A stretch of 64,000 nucleotides of DNA from Sinotaia quadrata (GCA_028829895.1 CM054181.1:62321759-62385758); one strand, 5' to 3'. Positions 1 to 12,783 are shown, numbered from the stretch's first letter. Numbers and translations are program-made. Notes: generated by a model not told the origin, from the sequence alone.

Positions 1-1370
1 GTTACATAACATCTTGACCTGTTCTAGAAGCACCTAGAAAAAGGAAGCTTTGAACAAAGGGCCAAGGGTTTCAAATATTCGAATTTGAAGTAAACAAGGC
101 AATGTGGGTCATCAGGTCGGACATTTTATCAGACTTGTGACAGGTGGTAGTGGTGGTTGTGAAGTAGTACAAATAAATGAACACAAGACCAAACATACAT
201 AATACTGTTGAACACACTTCATAACAGAGCGTTATTGAAAGAGCAACGTTCTTTAACTAGTCTTTGCTAATGTGTAACTAAAGAATTAAAACCTGAAAAC
301 AAACGATTTGTTTCTTCTCTTTTCTCACTTCTTTCATTTGAGATGAAAGGGGTCTAGATCATGTTAGTGCCGCTGTAATAGGCCTAAGAGTTGATTTTGG
401 CAGACTTTCTTTGCTTCTTCAGCCAGGAGGGATTAACGGAAACTTGCACAAAAGATTTTTGCAATTGTAGCCAAAAACTTTCCTTTCTTCGCCTAACGCT
501 GACTCTCTCTCTTTTTCTCTCTAATCTTTCACTTTTTTCTGTTTCATTCTTCTTCATCCTCTATCTTCCTCCCTCACTCTTCCTCTCCCCCTCTCCTCTC
601 CCTCTCTCTTCCCTCTCTCCACCACCATTTCCCAGACTCACACATATGCTCTAACGCACTCTTGCAAAGTTAGTCACAGGTGCAGGTGTGTATTGCTTGC
701 ACACCAAGTACACATATTCTCTCAGGACTTCCACATGACAGTCTCACACACGCACGCACAACATGCACATAATCATAGATTTGCACATATAAACGTACAC
801 ATACACAATAACACAACATACAGAAACAAACGCAACCTCACTTAAACTACTAACAACACACAGAAAATCACTAGCATACACACGCTCACGGGCTCACAGA
901 CAATTGTAACCACACTAGTCTTGCAGGAGACTAATTTTGATTCTAATAGATTTTCCTATAAGACGATGTGCAATATTTTGCTTTGTTTATTTTTCCTGTT
1001 CTGCATCGAAATGAGACAAACATGATAGATAAATTGTTAAATATACAAACACGCCTCTTAATGAAACGTCCCCTGGAAAGTCTTAATTTTACCAGTTATA
1101 ATTCGAATGTCGCACCGACGTCACTTTGGGCTGTTGTTTTGTACTGCACTCCTCTTTTGTGAGGTGCATAATGATCTCAACCTGTACAGACTTATTTTAA
1201 TGTATAATTTATACATCAGATCTAATTTTACACAGTACATGTTTAAATCGTTAAGCATGGCACTTTTTAAAAACTGCTGTAAACCATAACATTAAATTAT
1301 AAGAATATTTATTTTAGTTTTTAATATAAATGTGTATGCAAAACTTACTGCATGGATTATTGTCTTATGA
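1..1370. other. Non-coding AT-rich flank
   Basis: I see no gene here. A C/T-rich tract occupies roughly 505-640, followed by CA-rich degenerate sequence to about 900. The short open frames over these tracts are low-complexity and show no domain or splice context. Confidence 0.5.
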
Positions 1371-1374
1371 AACT

Positions 1375-1866
1375 GCTGATACAATTTACCATCTGGATTA
1401 ACGGTCGTACATTGAGGTGCTGATACAATTTACCATCTGGATTAATGGTCGTACATTAAGGTGCTGTTACAATTTACCATCTGGATTAACGGTCGTACAT
1501 TAAGGTGCTGATACAATTTACCATCTGGATTAATGGTTGTACATTAAGGTGCTGATACAATTTACCTTCTGGATTAATGGTCGTACATTAAGGTGCTGAT
1601 ACAATTTACCATCTGGATTAATGGTCGTACATTAAGGTGCTGATACAATTTACCATCTGGATTAACGGCCGTACATTGAGGTGCTGATACAATTTACCAT
1701 CTGGATTAATGGCCTTACATTAAGGTGAAGACACAAATTACCATCTTAATTAATGACCATACATTAAGATGAAAACACAATTTCCGTCTGGATTAATGGC
1801 CGTACATTAATCCATATTGAAGTACTGACACAATTTACCGTCCGGATTAATGACCGCATGTTATGC
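1375..1866. repeat. 44-bp minisatellite, about 11 copies
   Basis: Tandem units of 44 bp begin with GCTGATACAATTTACC and contain GGATTAATGG and CGTACATTA. The first unit starts at 1375 and the second at 1419. The first eight copies are close to identical; the last three are diverged and vary in length, so the array decays from left to right. The unit length is not a multiple of three and no frame is open through it. Confidence 0.9.
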
Positions 1867-2016
1867 TGACACAAAATCAAACGCATGACACCTGTATTTA
1901 TCCATTTATATTTCTAAAAGATTTAATTTCTGTTTAATTATTTTTAATATTTTAGGAAAGTTTTTGTATATAATAGCTATTTATACAAGAATGTCAAATT
2001 GCTATATGCAAATTCT

Positions 2017-2184
2017 GTGTTAATGTCGCTCAATAATAGCATGTGATATATTGAAAATCATAAACATTGTAGTTTATACAGTTTGTAAGACACAAGTTCA
2101 GTGTTAATGTCGCTCAATAACAACATGTGATATATTGAAAATCATAAACACAGTAGTTTACACAGTTTGTAAGACACAAGTTCT
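2017..2184. repeat. 84-bp tandem duplication
   Basis: Two adjacent copies start with GTGTTAATGTCGCTC at 2017 and 2101. They differ by a few substitutions, which suggests a fairly young duplication. No coding content is seen. Confidence 0.85.
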
Positions 2185-3480
2185 GTGTCTAAAATATTTT
2201 TTTTAACTCTTTCAAAACAGCGGTGTAACTAAGATAGTTTGTTTGTCATTCAACAAGGAACAAAATCTAATAAAAGATGTCATTTAGATATCTATCTCTT
2301 TACAGAAAGTACTAAGATGAATAACATAGAGAGCAAATTCGGTACGTTGAGTAACAACTAGATTTATACAGCTGAATGTTGCGGGAAATATTCGGAAGTC
2401 TGTAACACTTGCTTACTGATTGGGTAGTAAGATAATTAATTCGCATTAGACTATACAGCTCGTAAATCAGTCAACACTGTATACATCTCAATCACTCTAC
2501 ATTCTAAACAGCTCGTAATCAGCCTTTGTCGGAATCAACCATGCATGTCAGAGACCGAACCGAAATACACATGTCCCGAGAACAGCGGCAGAATCTCCAT
2601 CGGAGGGAATCTTAATTTGAGACTGACTGAATTACTTTTAACGACAGTCGGGGAGCGCAAGCTTTGGACGGTCGATACCACGCGTCGAAAAGTCGGTAGG
2701 TGGCGCTAATGAACACTTGCGAGGCAACACAAATCTTTCACCAAAATCCAGCAATCGTCTGACGGATGAGCAGAGCCTTTTAATCTGCCTTCGGATCTAA
2801 CTTGTACGTAATCTTCTCATTTGCTGCCGCGCGATGACGATGCGCGATCTTGGCGAGTTGAGGAAGATAAATCTGTTTCGGCGAGCAAAGACCACACTTT
2901 GTGTCTCGACTTCCCCAAACCTTATATCGGAGATCGAGTTGAATGCTAAGGTGTTAAAAATGGACAGATACCCTTCGATTGTGCGGGGTCACACACGTAA
3001 TGTACAAACGCTCGCATGTGCACACACACACACACACACACACACATTATTGCGCATGCGCACACAAACCTAACAGCAAGTTTTTCGTAACGGTGTTGTC
3101 AGCGGCATAAACATAAAGCGGCCTACATGGGTCTGATCGTGCTTAAGATCAAACACAAAAAGAAAATTTAAAACATCCAAAACAAGAAACTTTGAAAGAA
3201 AAGATAATGAAACTGGGCTAAGTGCTAATTGACTGTAATTTGTATTTAAATTAAGGATTAAATGACTGATGTTACTGGACATCGAAAGTTCCCAATCAGT
3301 ATTGTACTATTGTTCACATGAAATAGACAAAATAAAACCAACAACCGATAATTAAACAACTGGTCACCTAATATACAAAAGGGTGATGATGATGATGATG
3401 ATGATAGTGGTGGTGGTGGTGGTGGTGGTCACCAAATGGGGACGAAATAAAGGTGCGCAAATGTCAAAGTCGTTGTGATT
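2185..3480. other. Unassigned single-copy stretch with simple repeats
   Basis: The segment 2540-3000 is richer in CpG than its surroundings and could be regulatory or an undetected exon. The open frame starting at 2834 shows no recognisable domain and runs into a CA repeat at 3019-3046. At 3385-3430 there is a GAT run followed by a GGT run. I cannot assign a gene. Confidence 0.4.
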
Positions 3481-3484
3481 CGTG

Positions 3485-3745
3485 ACACTTTGTTAGTTAT
3501 AACTGCTACTATATTAGTGACAATTATTATTAGTGATCGCTTATATTATATTAGTGATAACAGCTATTATATTCGTGAGAATTGCTATTATATTAGTGAC
3601 AATTGTTACTACATTTGTGATATTTGTTATTGCCATAGGGATAGATGTTATCACATTAGCAATCATTGTTATCCTTTGCATATTAATAAATATATTATTA
3701 TTACCATTCATCGTGCTAATAATAATTATCATAAACTGCATTAGT
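3485..3745. repeat. Degenerate AT-rich repeat (ATTAGTGATAACTGC-like)
   Basis: Loose copies of a TTATATTAGTGA-type motif recur about every 30 bp. Because the motif has few stop codons, it creates open frames on both strands that are not convincing genes. Confidence 0.6.
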
Positions 3746-5016
3746 AAAAATAAATACCAAATATCACAATATTGATAATTATCACATCTTACATTATCTG
3801 CATTTTCCCCCGTATTTCAGTGTATTATTTTAAGTCTTTATTTGAGTTTTTTAAAATTTTGTTTCTTTGGGGGAGAATGGGGTAAAGAGAGGTAAGAAGC
3901 AATACCACAATCAAAACAGAAACAAAAACAACAACAAAAATGCTTAAGTTGATCAAAGCGGACTGCTAACAGACTGCTCTGCACTCGGCCAAAACCGAAT
4001 GCAAATACTGCCTTCATCTCGGACTCCAGTGTCAATCGGACAATCATCCTACAAACAGATTAATTGTGCCTTTGCCACCAGACTAAAGGGCCCCATTTGC
4101 GCAATGCTCGCTCGAACGAGATGGGGCCCAGCGAGATGCGTATCTCTCTTGTAATCACAGCTTCTTAACACTCCTCTGGTGACAGCGGACATGGGGTGGG
4201 GGTTTCATTTTCCTGGGGGTGGTGGTGTTGCTTTGGTGTAGGGTGGGATGGGATGAGGTATAGGAGCGGTTAGGGAGCAAAGACAGGGTTTGGGTGGGGA
4301 GCCAATTCTGGCGGAAATACATTCATAAAGACTGATGCACTTTGTCGATCGTATCGTCTGCGGCCTGCTTAATTACTCTAGCATGTGTTGCTAAGGGAAA
4401 CAGTTCGATTAAGTCAGTCCGAGTATCACGTGCTAGTGGTGGTGTTTTAACCGATCTGCTTGTGAGTTTCAAAGACAAGTGTGGAGATGTTTGAGCCGCA
4501 GGCGATGAAGTGCGGTGAGTGAGTGTGAACGGGTAGCAGGGGAGGGGTGCGGATGAGGGAAGCCTCTTAGCAATTACGATAACCACAATGCGAGAACGTT
4601 TCTCAGATCAAGGTCTTATATAAATAGATATGAAATATACAATCATTAAATAGACCACGATTCTCTAGAGACAGATCAATTTGGAAACAGCCCCTTCATA
4701 GAAACAAGTCTAATTTAAAATAAAGATATATCTAAAGGTGTGCTTCTAGTCTGGCTCGTTTCCTTTATGCGACCTACCTACCTAGAAACAGGGATATAGA
4801 AGCAGGCCTACTTATGTCTACATAGAAATAAGCCTATTTAAAACATGACTATGCCACAACTGGCATTTTGAGAAGAAAATAAATAGATCTATCTAGAAAT
4901 AGGCCTAGAAATAAGACTCCCTTGACAGCATGTAAAGAAACTAGTTCCCAAGAATTAAAACTACATCAACAGACGCTGACCTAGATAACAGAACCTAATT
5001 GAAGCGGGTTACTTGG
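3746..5016. other. Non-coding stretch with a small inverted repeat
   Basis: No gene is recognised. A 9-bp perfect inverted repeat, GGGCCCCAT at 4088-4096 and ATGGGGCCC at 4121-4129, encloses CTCG...CGAG. The segment 4180-4330 is G-rich on the + strand. The remainder is AT-rich with scattered TAGAAATAGGCCTA-like short repeats around 4620-4910. Confidence 0.45.
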
Positions 5017-5175
5017 AAAAGGCCATCTACTAACATGGTTATCTAGAATAGGCTTCTCAAGATATAGCCACAGTGGTATAGTAAGGAGAGAGCAAAGGCC
5101 ATCTACTAACACGGTTATCCAGAATAGGCTTCTCAAGATATAGCCACAGTGGTATAGTAAGGAGAGAGCAAAGGC
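5017..5175. repeat. 76-bp tandem duplication next to a 14-G run
   Basis: Two nearly identical copies begin with GGCCATCTACTAACA at 5021 and its counterpart at 5097. A run of 14 G follows at 5196-5209. The small minus-strand open frame across it is a by-product of the duplication. Confidence 0.8.
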
Positions 5176-5209
5176 CCAGATGACTTGTAGCCTTTGGGGG
5201 GGGGGGGGG

Positions 5210-6984
5210 CATTTGTTGGAAGTGCGGTGTAGTGCTCTTGTTTTTTGAGTGCAGTATTTTTTCATCTATTTTTTTTCCAAATAATTAATTGTTTGCTGCT
5301 TGTTTATCTGTTTATTTAATATTTAATTATTGTAAAGTGCATTTCTTCCATATTGAAAGAAAACTTCACTTTTTCTTTCAAGGTCAGATTAAAATTTCTG
5401 ACTCAAGGAAATAGCGCAATAATATTGATCTGTAAAATTCGTTTCATCACTGAACGAAAGCGCAGACTATGACAAGGCTATTTTTAATCTGTGCGTGGTC
5501 TCTTCCTTTGGACAAATGTAAACTGATAGGTAAGAATATTAAGAGTCAGCTAAATCCCTGAGCCAAACAAACAATCCAATTTTTAACTAACAAAGCAATA
5601 GTCAGCCTATCCGCGCCACACGTCTCCTTTTCAAGTTGACCTTCCAAAGAAGCTTAACTCTTCCCATTAATGTATTACAAATGTATGTACGCACGAGTGA
5701 CGGCACGATGGGTGGTCACCAAACTTTCATTCCTGTATTAGATTCACAACGTTTAAGTCTACTCATGACAGCGGGCATGGTTTTAGATCTCGTCTTTTCA
5801 GGACAACCTCTTTACTCCTCTCCTGTGCGAGGGCTATGATGTTTTACTGGGAGGTGGGCAAGATGTTAATTCTCCACCACTCCGGGCCACCGTAACTTTA
5901 GAGTTTAGGCTAATTCCCAAAACACCTTCTGGCTGGCCACACGTGTTAGAGAAAGATGAATGATAGATAATGCCGAATAGAAGAGTGATAGTTCTAGAAG
6001 ATAGCTGAGCCCCCTGATACATACAGCCAGGATAGTAAGTAAACATAGGTGATAGACTAAACATATAAAATGTAAGTGATTCACAGGAGTGATCTAAGTA
6101 TGAACAATTATGTATTCAACAAGAAATAACATAAGACAGCATGGGTACGTAAAAGAATGTTCATTTTGAGTCATATGGCATTATAGTCGTTATTTGGTTC
6201 ATGCATAAGAGCAAACTATAAATGAGTTTATAAGAGAACACTGAATATTTCTGAGTGAACTCATAAATAAAAGTATTATGATTAAAGTTCGATTGAATTG
6301 ATTGAATCTTGACTGAAGATGTGCAGTTGTTGACTTTATAATTACAGTCCATTGGTCTGTCCATCCAAAGGTCCAGTGGACTGTGATTGTTGATTTTGTA
6401 TGAACCACCACATGCCAGTTGTGCTTGGTTGTTCCATGTGGGAAAGCCAAGAAGTTTATGCTAGACTCGACCTGTGATGTGACCTGTGGCTGACACATCA
6501 TCATAAATACAAGTGCTGCACTTTGACAACACTAACAGACTCCACCAGTGGTGACCAAGTTAAGTACAATAAGGGTACATTGGCCAGGAGTGTGAAAACT
6601 GGGGGAAACATTATAGAAAGCAAATAGAATAGAGAATAGAAAGAAACTGATAAAGGAAACTATGAACTGGATAGACCTTCTGTAGAGAGAAACTAGGACC
6701 TTATGGCAGGCTAAAGTTTTCTCTGAATAGACTGATGAACACTGGGAAATTGTTGATTGGGGGGGGGGTTGCTATTTGTTTGCTGTTTTCTTTTCTTTAA
6801 TTATTCATTTTGTATGTTTAAAATAAATATTTTGTTAATTTTTCACCCGTCTTGCATCATTCATTATCATCTTTACTTCATGTAAATTTCATCATTGTAG
6901 TCATTGTACCTAACTTTTGTCTTTGTCCAATTAAATGAGAGGACTTCCTTCCTCTGGGGACTTGTACGAGTTACCGAAAGTGGT
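5210..6984. other. No recognisable gene
   Basis: Mixed single-copy sequence. Several 60-100 codon open frames exist on both strands (for example near 5640-6060 and 6200-6500), but none shows a domain, compositional shift or splice context that would support a gene. A short G run lies near 6760. Confidence 0.4.
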
Positions 6985-8010
6985 TGACCTCAATTGTTGT
7001 GTTGTTCGAATTATCCCCCAAGAACTTAAGGGCGACCAACAACCAGCACGATCTGTCTTTGTTTGTGCCAAAATCGGCCTAAAAGTATCAGTCAATCATG
7101 CCGTTATCAGAGTAGCACATTGCTGAGAAAAGCTCTCCCAGACACCACTTGTAGAAAAGTTTTTGCTGAGAAAGGTCAGTTAGGTAGAACTTATGATTGA
7201 GTTATGTATAGCAGTTTTGATTATGCTTGTTTTGCTTGTATGCATTTATGTATATTCCTTATTTTAATTCATTCGTTTTTATTTTTCATCGTTTGTTCAA
7301 CTATCATCTGTCCCTCTCCTATTTGCTGTGTATGAATGATGTGCGTCTGGTGTGCCAGTCATTATCTTAGTATCCATCAGAAATTTAGGAAATAATTTTG
7401 TAATTTTTAGAATCAGCACCCTATCTAGTCTGTCTACTCTACTGGTGTGCTATTGGCACTATAAGGACACGCTAGTGCCAGCCCCATCTTTGCACTTCAC
7501 CAAACAACTAAATATATCAGGCTTAGACTGGCTCCTTGATAGACACAAGTAGATGAAAATCCCACAATGCACTACATGTCTAGCTGACCAGGTCAACATG
7601 GAAACTGTCTCACCACCAATTTACACAGTCGCAGTCTGGCAAGTTTACAAGAAATACAAAATTCTCACTCTATAAATTGTGGACATTATTCGCGCAACTG
7701 TAATTTGTAAAAACACACGCCAAGTCATTGAGTTTATAATTCTTTCTGCCACCATCACTCTTGTCTATAACGTTGTCATCCATCCCTAAGTTAATAAGTA
7801 TTTGCATTTTTCTTTTAACTGTTGTCTTCGTTTTTATCTCAGATCAGGATCAAGGGTCTCGTAGCCGTTTGTTTGTGATTGTTAATATTCAAAATATCCT
7901 TTAATTTGTCAAATACTTGTGACACCTGACACTATGGAAGTGTGAGTGGACGTGGCCACATTAGGGTTTTAAGTCCTTTTAAATATCTTCCTTAAACCCC
8001 CATGCCACAA
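6985..8010 (+). repeat. Dispersed repeat family B, copy 1
   Basis: This segment matches 14190-14990 in the same orientation and order. Shared blocks include GTCTTTGTTTGTGCCAAAAT near 7055 (GTCTTTGTGTGCGCCAAAAT near 14260), CTCGTAGCCGTTT near 7858 (14818), ACACCTGACA near 7922 (14885) and CCTTAAACCCCCA near 7990 (14970). The copies are diverged and differ in spacing. No coding capacity is shared. It could be a non-autonomous transposon or an old LTR; the ends are not resolved. Confidence 0.6.
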
Positions 8011-9084
8011 GGTGTAGCTTGAAAGAATGGACAAATGGATAAGCAAATAATAGATCTGTTAGAATACAAACTGATTTATTTCGTTTAATTGTAAATTCCT
8101 GTTTAAATAGGCTGTCACACTGGGGAATTTGACAGTAGTTGTTCTGTCAATCATAATAAAGAAGTTGATTGCCCGCTTTAAAAAAAAATTGATTAGCCTA
8201 AACGTTTTTGTTTGGGGAAAACTGTAAATACCCTTTTTCAAGTCTGCCTTGTCACTTAAGAGTCCATTAATCTTGCTTTTACTGGGGAGAAGATTTCTTT
8301 GATGTGAGTACTTCTTTTCTCAGACTTGTATGATGTGCATTATTCATTTAGAAATAATTTCTCTCCTATGTATGAACTTGTAATATATTGTTTGAATATG
8401 TTACGGATTGTTTTTAATTCAAGTTTAAGTAAATACAAATATTTATTATTCAGCCTTTATCTACGATTTTGGCTTGACTGTAGGTTGTGAACCAAGGTCT
8501 CAGAATCTTACCAAATCTGATTAAACATCTACGATGACAGGCAGGTAGTTGTTGTGGTCGCAAATGTAAACCTATTAGATTCGGAACCATCTTGCACTAA
8601 TAACTATTGCTGGAGAGAAAGTTGATGCTGCAATTCCGGTTATTAAATGACGGGCCGTCGGGCTTTCCCTCACCTGATACAAAGATCGAAACATGATTTG
8701 AGATTATTAGCAGAGCAGAGAAGTTATGCAGCTTGACGTTTTGTGCTGCAAATCCAATGATTCCGCTATTCTTATCGTATGCGCACTCATAATTGCAAGC
8801 GCGGAGTTGCTGTGAATCTGGCAGTATTACCTACAGCTGGTGCTGGCCTCAGGTAAAGGTGATTACTACGCACTAGCGCACACGTCATGGGACAAAAGTT
8901 CGTGAACACAATGCAGCACTTCCTTGAGAGGAGTAGTTATATGTTTTCTTTCATAGATTCTAACGGCATTGTCTGGCCTACTTCTGTCGCCGTTTCACTT
9001 CTGTTTATTTTCTCCTGTCTTTCTTGCACTCCCCCCCCCTCCCCAAATCTGTTTGGGTTTTTCTGTCTGTCTTCTGTGCGATTG
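8011..9084. other. No recognisable gene
   Basis: AT-rich to about 8500, then a more balanced single-copy stretch at 8500-8900 that could be regulatory. An open frame from 8887 runs into the minisatellite on its right and is mostly repeat-encoded. Confidence 0.4.
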
Positions 9085-9605
9085 GCCACGACGACAGTGT
9101 TATTGTTGTCACAGAGAGAGTGTTATGCTTGTCACGGAGAGAGTGTTATGCTTGTCACAGAGAGAGTGTTATGCTTGTCACGGAGAGAGTGTTATGCTTG
9201 TCACGGAGAGAGTGTTATGCTTGTCACAGAGAGAGTGTTATGCTTGTCACGGAGAGAGTGTGATGCTTGTCACGACGACAGTGTTTTTGTTGTCACGGAG
9301 AGAGTGTGATGCTTGTCACGACGACAGTATTATTGTTGTCACGGAGAGAGTGTTATGCTTGTCACAGAGAGTGTGATGCTTGTCACGACGACAGTATTAT
9401 TGTTGTCACGGAGAGAGTGTTATGCTTGTCACAGAGAGTGTTATGCTTGTCACGACGACAGTGTTTTTGTTGTCACGGAGAAAGTGTTATGCTTGTCACG
9501 GAGAGAGTGTGATGCTTGTCACGACGACAGTGTTGTTGTTGCGGAGAGAGTGTTATGCTTGTCACGGATAAAGTGTTATGTTTGTCACGGAGAGAGTGTT
9601 GTGCT
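9085..9605. repeat. 23-bp minisatellite with two unit types
   Basis: About 22 units of 23 bp. Type A contains GAGAGAGTGTTATGCTTGTC; type B contains GACGACAGTG and TTGTTGTC. A units dominate the left third and B units are interspersed through the rest; a few A units lack 2 bp. Since 23 is not divisible by three, each frame cycles through a 23-residue super-repeat and all three + frames stay open for long stretches. I regard the resulting open frames as non-genic. Confidence 0.9.
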
Positions 9606-9611
9606 GTTTAT

Positions 9612-9879
9612 ATAGGCAGTGTTGCTTTTATCATGAAGACAATGAAAAGTGTCTTGAAGCATTGTCATGTTTGTCATATTAGCAGTGCTGTGAATGTCTG
9701 GAAACCACAATGTGTTTGTAACGAAGTCAATTTGGTATTTGTCATAGATACAGAACTTTATCACGAAGTCAATGCGGTATTTGGTATTTGTCATAGATAC
9801 AGAACTTTGTTTTTCACGAAGTCAGTGTGATGTTTGGTATTTGTCATAGAATACAAAACTTTGTCACGAAGTCAATGCG
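9612..9879. repeat. Degenerate GTCATAGATACAGAACTTT repeat
   Basis: Three or four loose copies of a CATAGATACAGAACTTTGTC / ACGAAGTCAATGCG motif follow the 23-bp array. They share the GTCACGAAG sequence style with it and may be a decayed extension. Confidence 0.55.
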
Positions 9880-11174
9880 ATTATTTCCTTAATTAGTGTG
9901 GGTATGATTTGGTGATGCCCTTGTAATTTCAAGTTCAACATGCTCAGGTGTTGAGTAATGTCAGTCAAAAATGCAAGTCTACAGATATAAACAAGACTCT
10001 GAAGATGAATTAATAGATCTTCCTTACTTTTTCTCACCAGGGAAGAGTTTGAAATCTTGAATCAGATCTCAGAATCTTGCCAAAACCTTACCTCTGCTTA
10101 GCCAACAAACATCAGTATGTAGAATAAGATCACGATAATTGGATTCATACTCTTCAACAAGTGTCATAAATTGCTGGTAGTTGAAAGATTTAGCCCAAAT
10201 TCAACATTTTTACAACAACATCCATGACATTTTTTCAGTTTATTGTCTTTCAATTTTGAGCAAAGTGCCTGTTGGTGAATTATGTAGTGGTAGACTTAGA
10301 AATCTGGAAAGTCGTTATCTCCCTTTAACAAGCCAATCAATCCAATTCTCTTTCCTACCATTGCTGGGGCACCATCTGTGGTAACTGAAATTAGCTTCTT
10401 AATGTCAAGATAATTTTTTAACAAGCATTCTTTGAGTGCTCTATAAATGTCTTCCCCTCTGATTGTATCTTTGAGTGGCATCAGAGCCAACAGTTTTTCT
10501 TTAAATGCATGCCCTACATTGATTCTAACCCAAATTATCAGTTGTTCTATATCTATATATCTATATCATATGATTCATCCAAGGCTAAAACCAGAGGCAT
10601 TCTTCAAATCAAACTGCACTGGATCAAATATATTACTGGATAGCACTGAAATTGGTCTTGCCTTGGTCTGATAACTGAAGATCTGAAATTTGCTTTTTGA
10701 TTTCATCTTTGTTCTTAAACTAAGTAAACTAAGAATCAGCATATTCTTTAAAACACTCTTTAAATTTTAAAAGTTTCACCATCTGAATATAGTTTGTGAT
10801 TTTTTGCTAAAATACAGCTAATTTTCTAGTATGCCTTGGTAACAGTCAGTTGCACTCATTTGTCATTGAAAACTATTTTGCTGGATATATAGATTTCATT
10901 TTAGAGAATTTACTTTGTTTTTCCTCACTTTAGAACCAACTGGATACTTTTTCTCAAAATTGTTATGCATGGAGGTGAAGTGTCTCTGCAGATTGGCTTT
11001 TTAGAAAACAGCTATGGAATTCTGGCAGAGTAAGCACACAGGCTTATCACCCGGCATTGTGAACAAAAATTCAAGTTCCCATGACGGATTAAACATACGG
11101 TTTTCTTCTTTAACTTTCCGCTTTCTGTTGATAGGTTCAAACTGTCCATAGGCTGAAGCCACTGTGTTGTCCAT
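9880..11174 (-). pseudogene. hAT transposase (ZBED/FAM200-like) pseudogene
   Basis: Reading the minus strand from the ATG at 11172-11174, I see a basic N-terminus, then RMFNPSWELEFLF, a BED-type finger remnant (CLLC ... RHFTSMH) at about 11040-10960, a central block with NVGHAFKEKLLALMPL and SVTTDGAPAMVG at about 10520-10330, and downstream HTDVCWLSRGKVLARF at about 10120-10065. LAFLTDITQHL lies at about 9965-9930. These blocks are characteristic of hAT transposases and of the domesticated FAM200/ZBED5/SCAND3-type proteins derived from them. Stop codons (one right after the finger's CLLC block, others after 10070) and frame changes break the frame, and the C-terminal dimerisation region is missing. 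The longest intact piece is 10296-10490. It is a dead transposase; domestication is unlikely given the stops. Confidence 0.8.
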
Positions 11175-11972
11175 TTTACTTGATTTGGTTGTACTTTTTA
11201 GAGATAGAATAAAATTAAAAATTACAAAATTATTATATATTTTTTTACAAATCTTTTAATTGAAATCACGTCTGCACAACGTGTTGACAATAGAACATCC
11301 GCTTCCGGTAGTGACTCCTAGCAAGTGTGTAATGTCACTAAAATACTTTTAGAATTAAAATGTTTGGAATTTAGCGCAATTCTCCCCCCTCCCCCCAGTC
11401 ACACTCGCATCCCGTTCATAGATGGCAGCCTGCTAAATCGTGCCGGCCGTGGCAGCCGCTGTACCCAAATCTAATTATAGATCACCTTAGCTCTCACCCT
11501 TTCTTGTGCTCGTTAACACGTGTAGCATATATATTAATAAGACTTTCGTAAACAAACTTGTTAGTATTTTAACGTCAATAAATTAAATAATAACAATGTA
11601 ATATTTTTAATATGGGCAAGACATTGTCTGTGTGCAGTCATGCCACGTGATTGGATAGTGACACAGCGAAATGCAATCTGTGTGATTGAACTTGTTGCGC
11701 TATTTTTAAATTTTTATTGTTGTTGACATTTTATTTAGTTTTAGTTTCTGTAATGATTGATCATATTAAAATTAAAGTTTGTATATAAAGATAATAACTA
11801 ATAGTAAGTCACTAGATGCATCCCTTTGACTATACAGCACACGTTTAACGGTATAGCTTTGTGTAGACTTGTGATGGAGATTTTACTAATTTTCAAGCAG
11901 ATACCCGGGTACCCTTTCAAAATCTGGACGGGTACCTGGACAGCATTTTAGAATTTAAAATTGACAGCCCTA
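9880..11972 (-). mobile_element. Decayed hAT DNA transposon
   Basis: The element reads right to left. At its 5' end (11972) the minus strand begins TAGGGCTGTCAATTTTAAA, close to the CAGGGCTGTC-type terminal repeats of hAT elements. An ETS-like CCGGAAGCGG lies at 11299-11309, about 130 bp upstream of the transposase ATG at 11174. The transposase pseudogene follows down to about 9880. I could not find the matching terminal repeat on the left, where the repeat field begins, so that end is probably truncated. On its right the element abuts an LTR fragment. Confidence 0.75.
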
Positions 11973-12651
11973 GTGACAAGTTTATAGTCTGCCACCAAGT
12001 CCATGTGTCTATCTCCAAACACATTGAATAACACTGATATGCTGGTATTCTCACGAAGCCAAACCTGGCGCGCTCTTGTGCCATGTTACTTTCTTCAAAC
12101 AGAATAACAATTACAGCAACTCTAGTACTTCCTTATACCAGAAATTGCTCTTGTAGTCAGCATATCTTGCCACCATACATCAAAAGGTGTGCAGTATACC
12201 CTCCACACTTAAAAACTGCTTGCTGCTTCTATCACAGTCGGTCGTAGCAGTTTACAATCAGCAAACCAGGAGGTTCCAATCATACAAGAAAAGACAGCTT
12301 GTCCATTAAGCTAATGGCCGCCTTTCAAGACTAGACTTCTTTGCCATTTCAAATTCAAGTGATCATAGAATAGAACTTTCTGCAGCAGGTAAACTTTTAA
12401 ATCTCAGCTCATTGGTTGTTCTCATTCTCGTAAATCATAACCATTGAATAATAAAAGCTAATCATCCAGTTGGAATTAGTTTGCATTACATCAGCAAATT
12501 CTAGCATATTCTCAATTCTGGTATTTACTTCAACTCAGACACTTTCAAAACGTCAATCATAAGGAGTGCCCAAGGTCGAGTTAATATGATATTTAACAAT
12601 TTATATAATAATTAAATTTAGAAATATAGAAAGGCAAATTTACTCTGCCAT
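11973..12651 (-). mobile_element. LTR family A, partial copy (reverse)
   Basis: The reverse complement matches the first part of the LTR at 60952-62705: start GGCAGAGTAAATTTGCC, then CTTGGGCACTCCTTATGAT, a TTGATGTATGGTGGCAA block at about 12180 (61735 in the other copy) and GGAAGT at about 12130. The copy stops where the hAT end begins at 11972, so its 3' half is missing or displaced. A GATA microsatellite abuts its 5' end. Confidence 0.7.
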
Positions 12652-12652
12652 A

Positions 12653-12783
<131 letters not shown>

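Noticed and set aside
8887..9830. Overlapping open frames of 60-140 codons through the 23-bp repeat
   Set aside because: They come from a repeat with few stop codons and are open in all three frames, so openness carries no coding signal.
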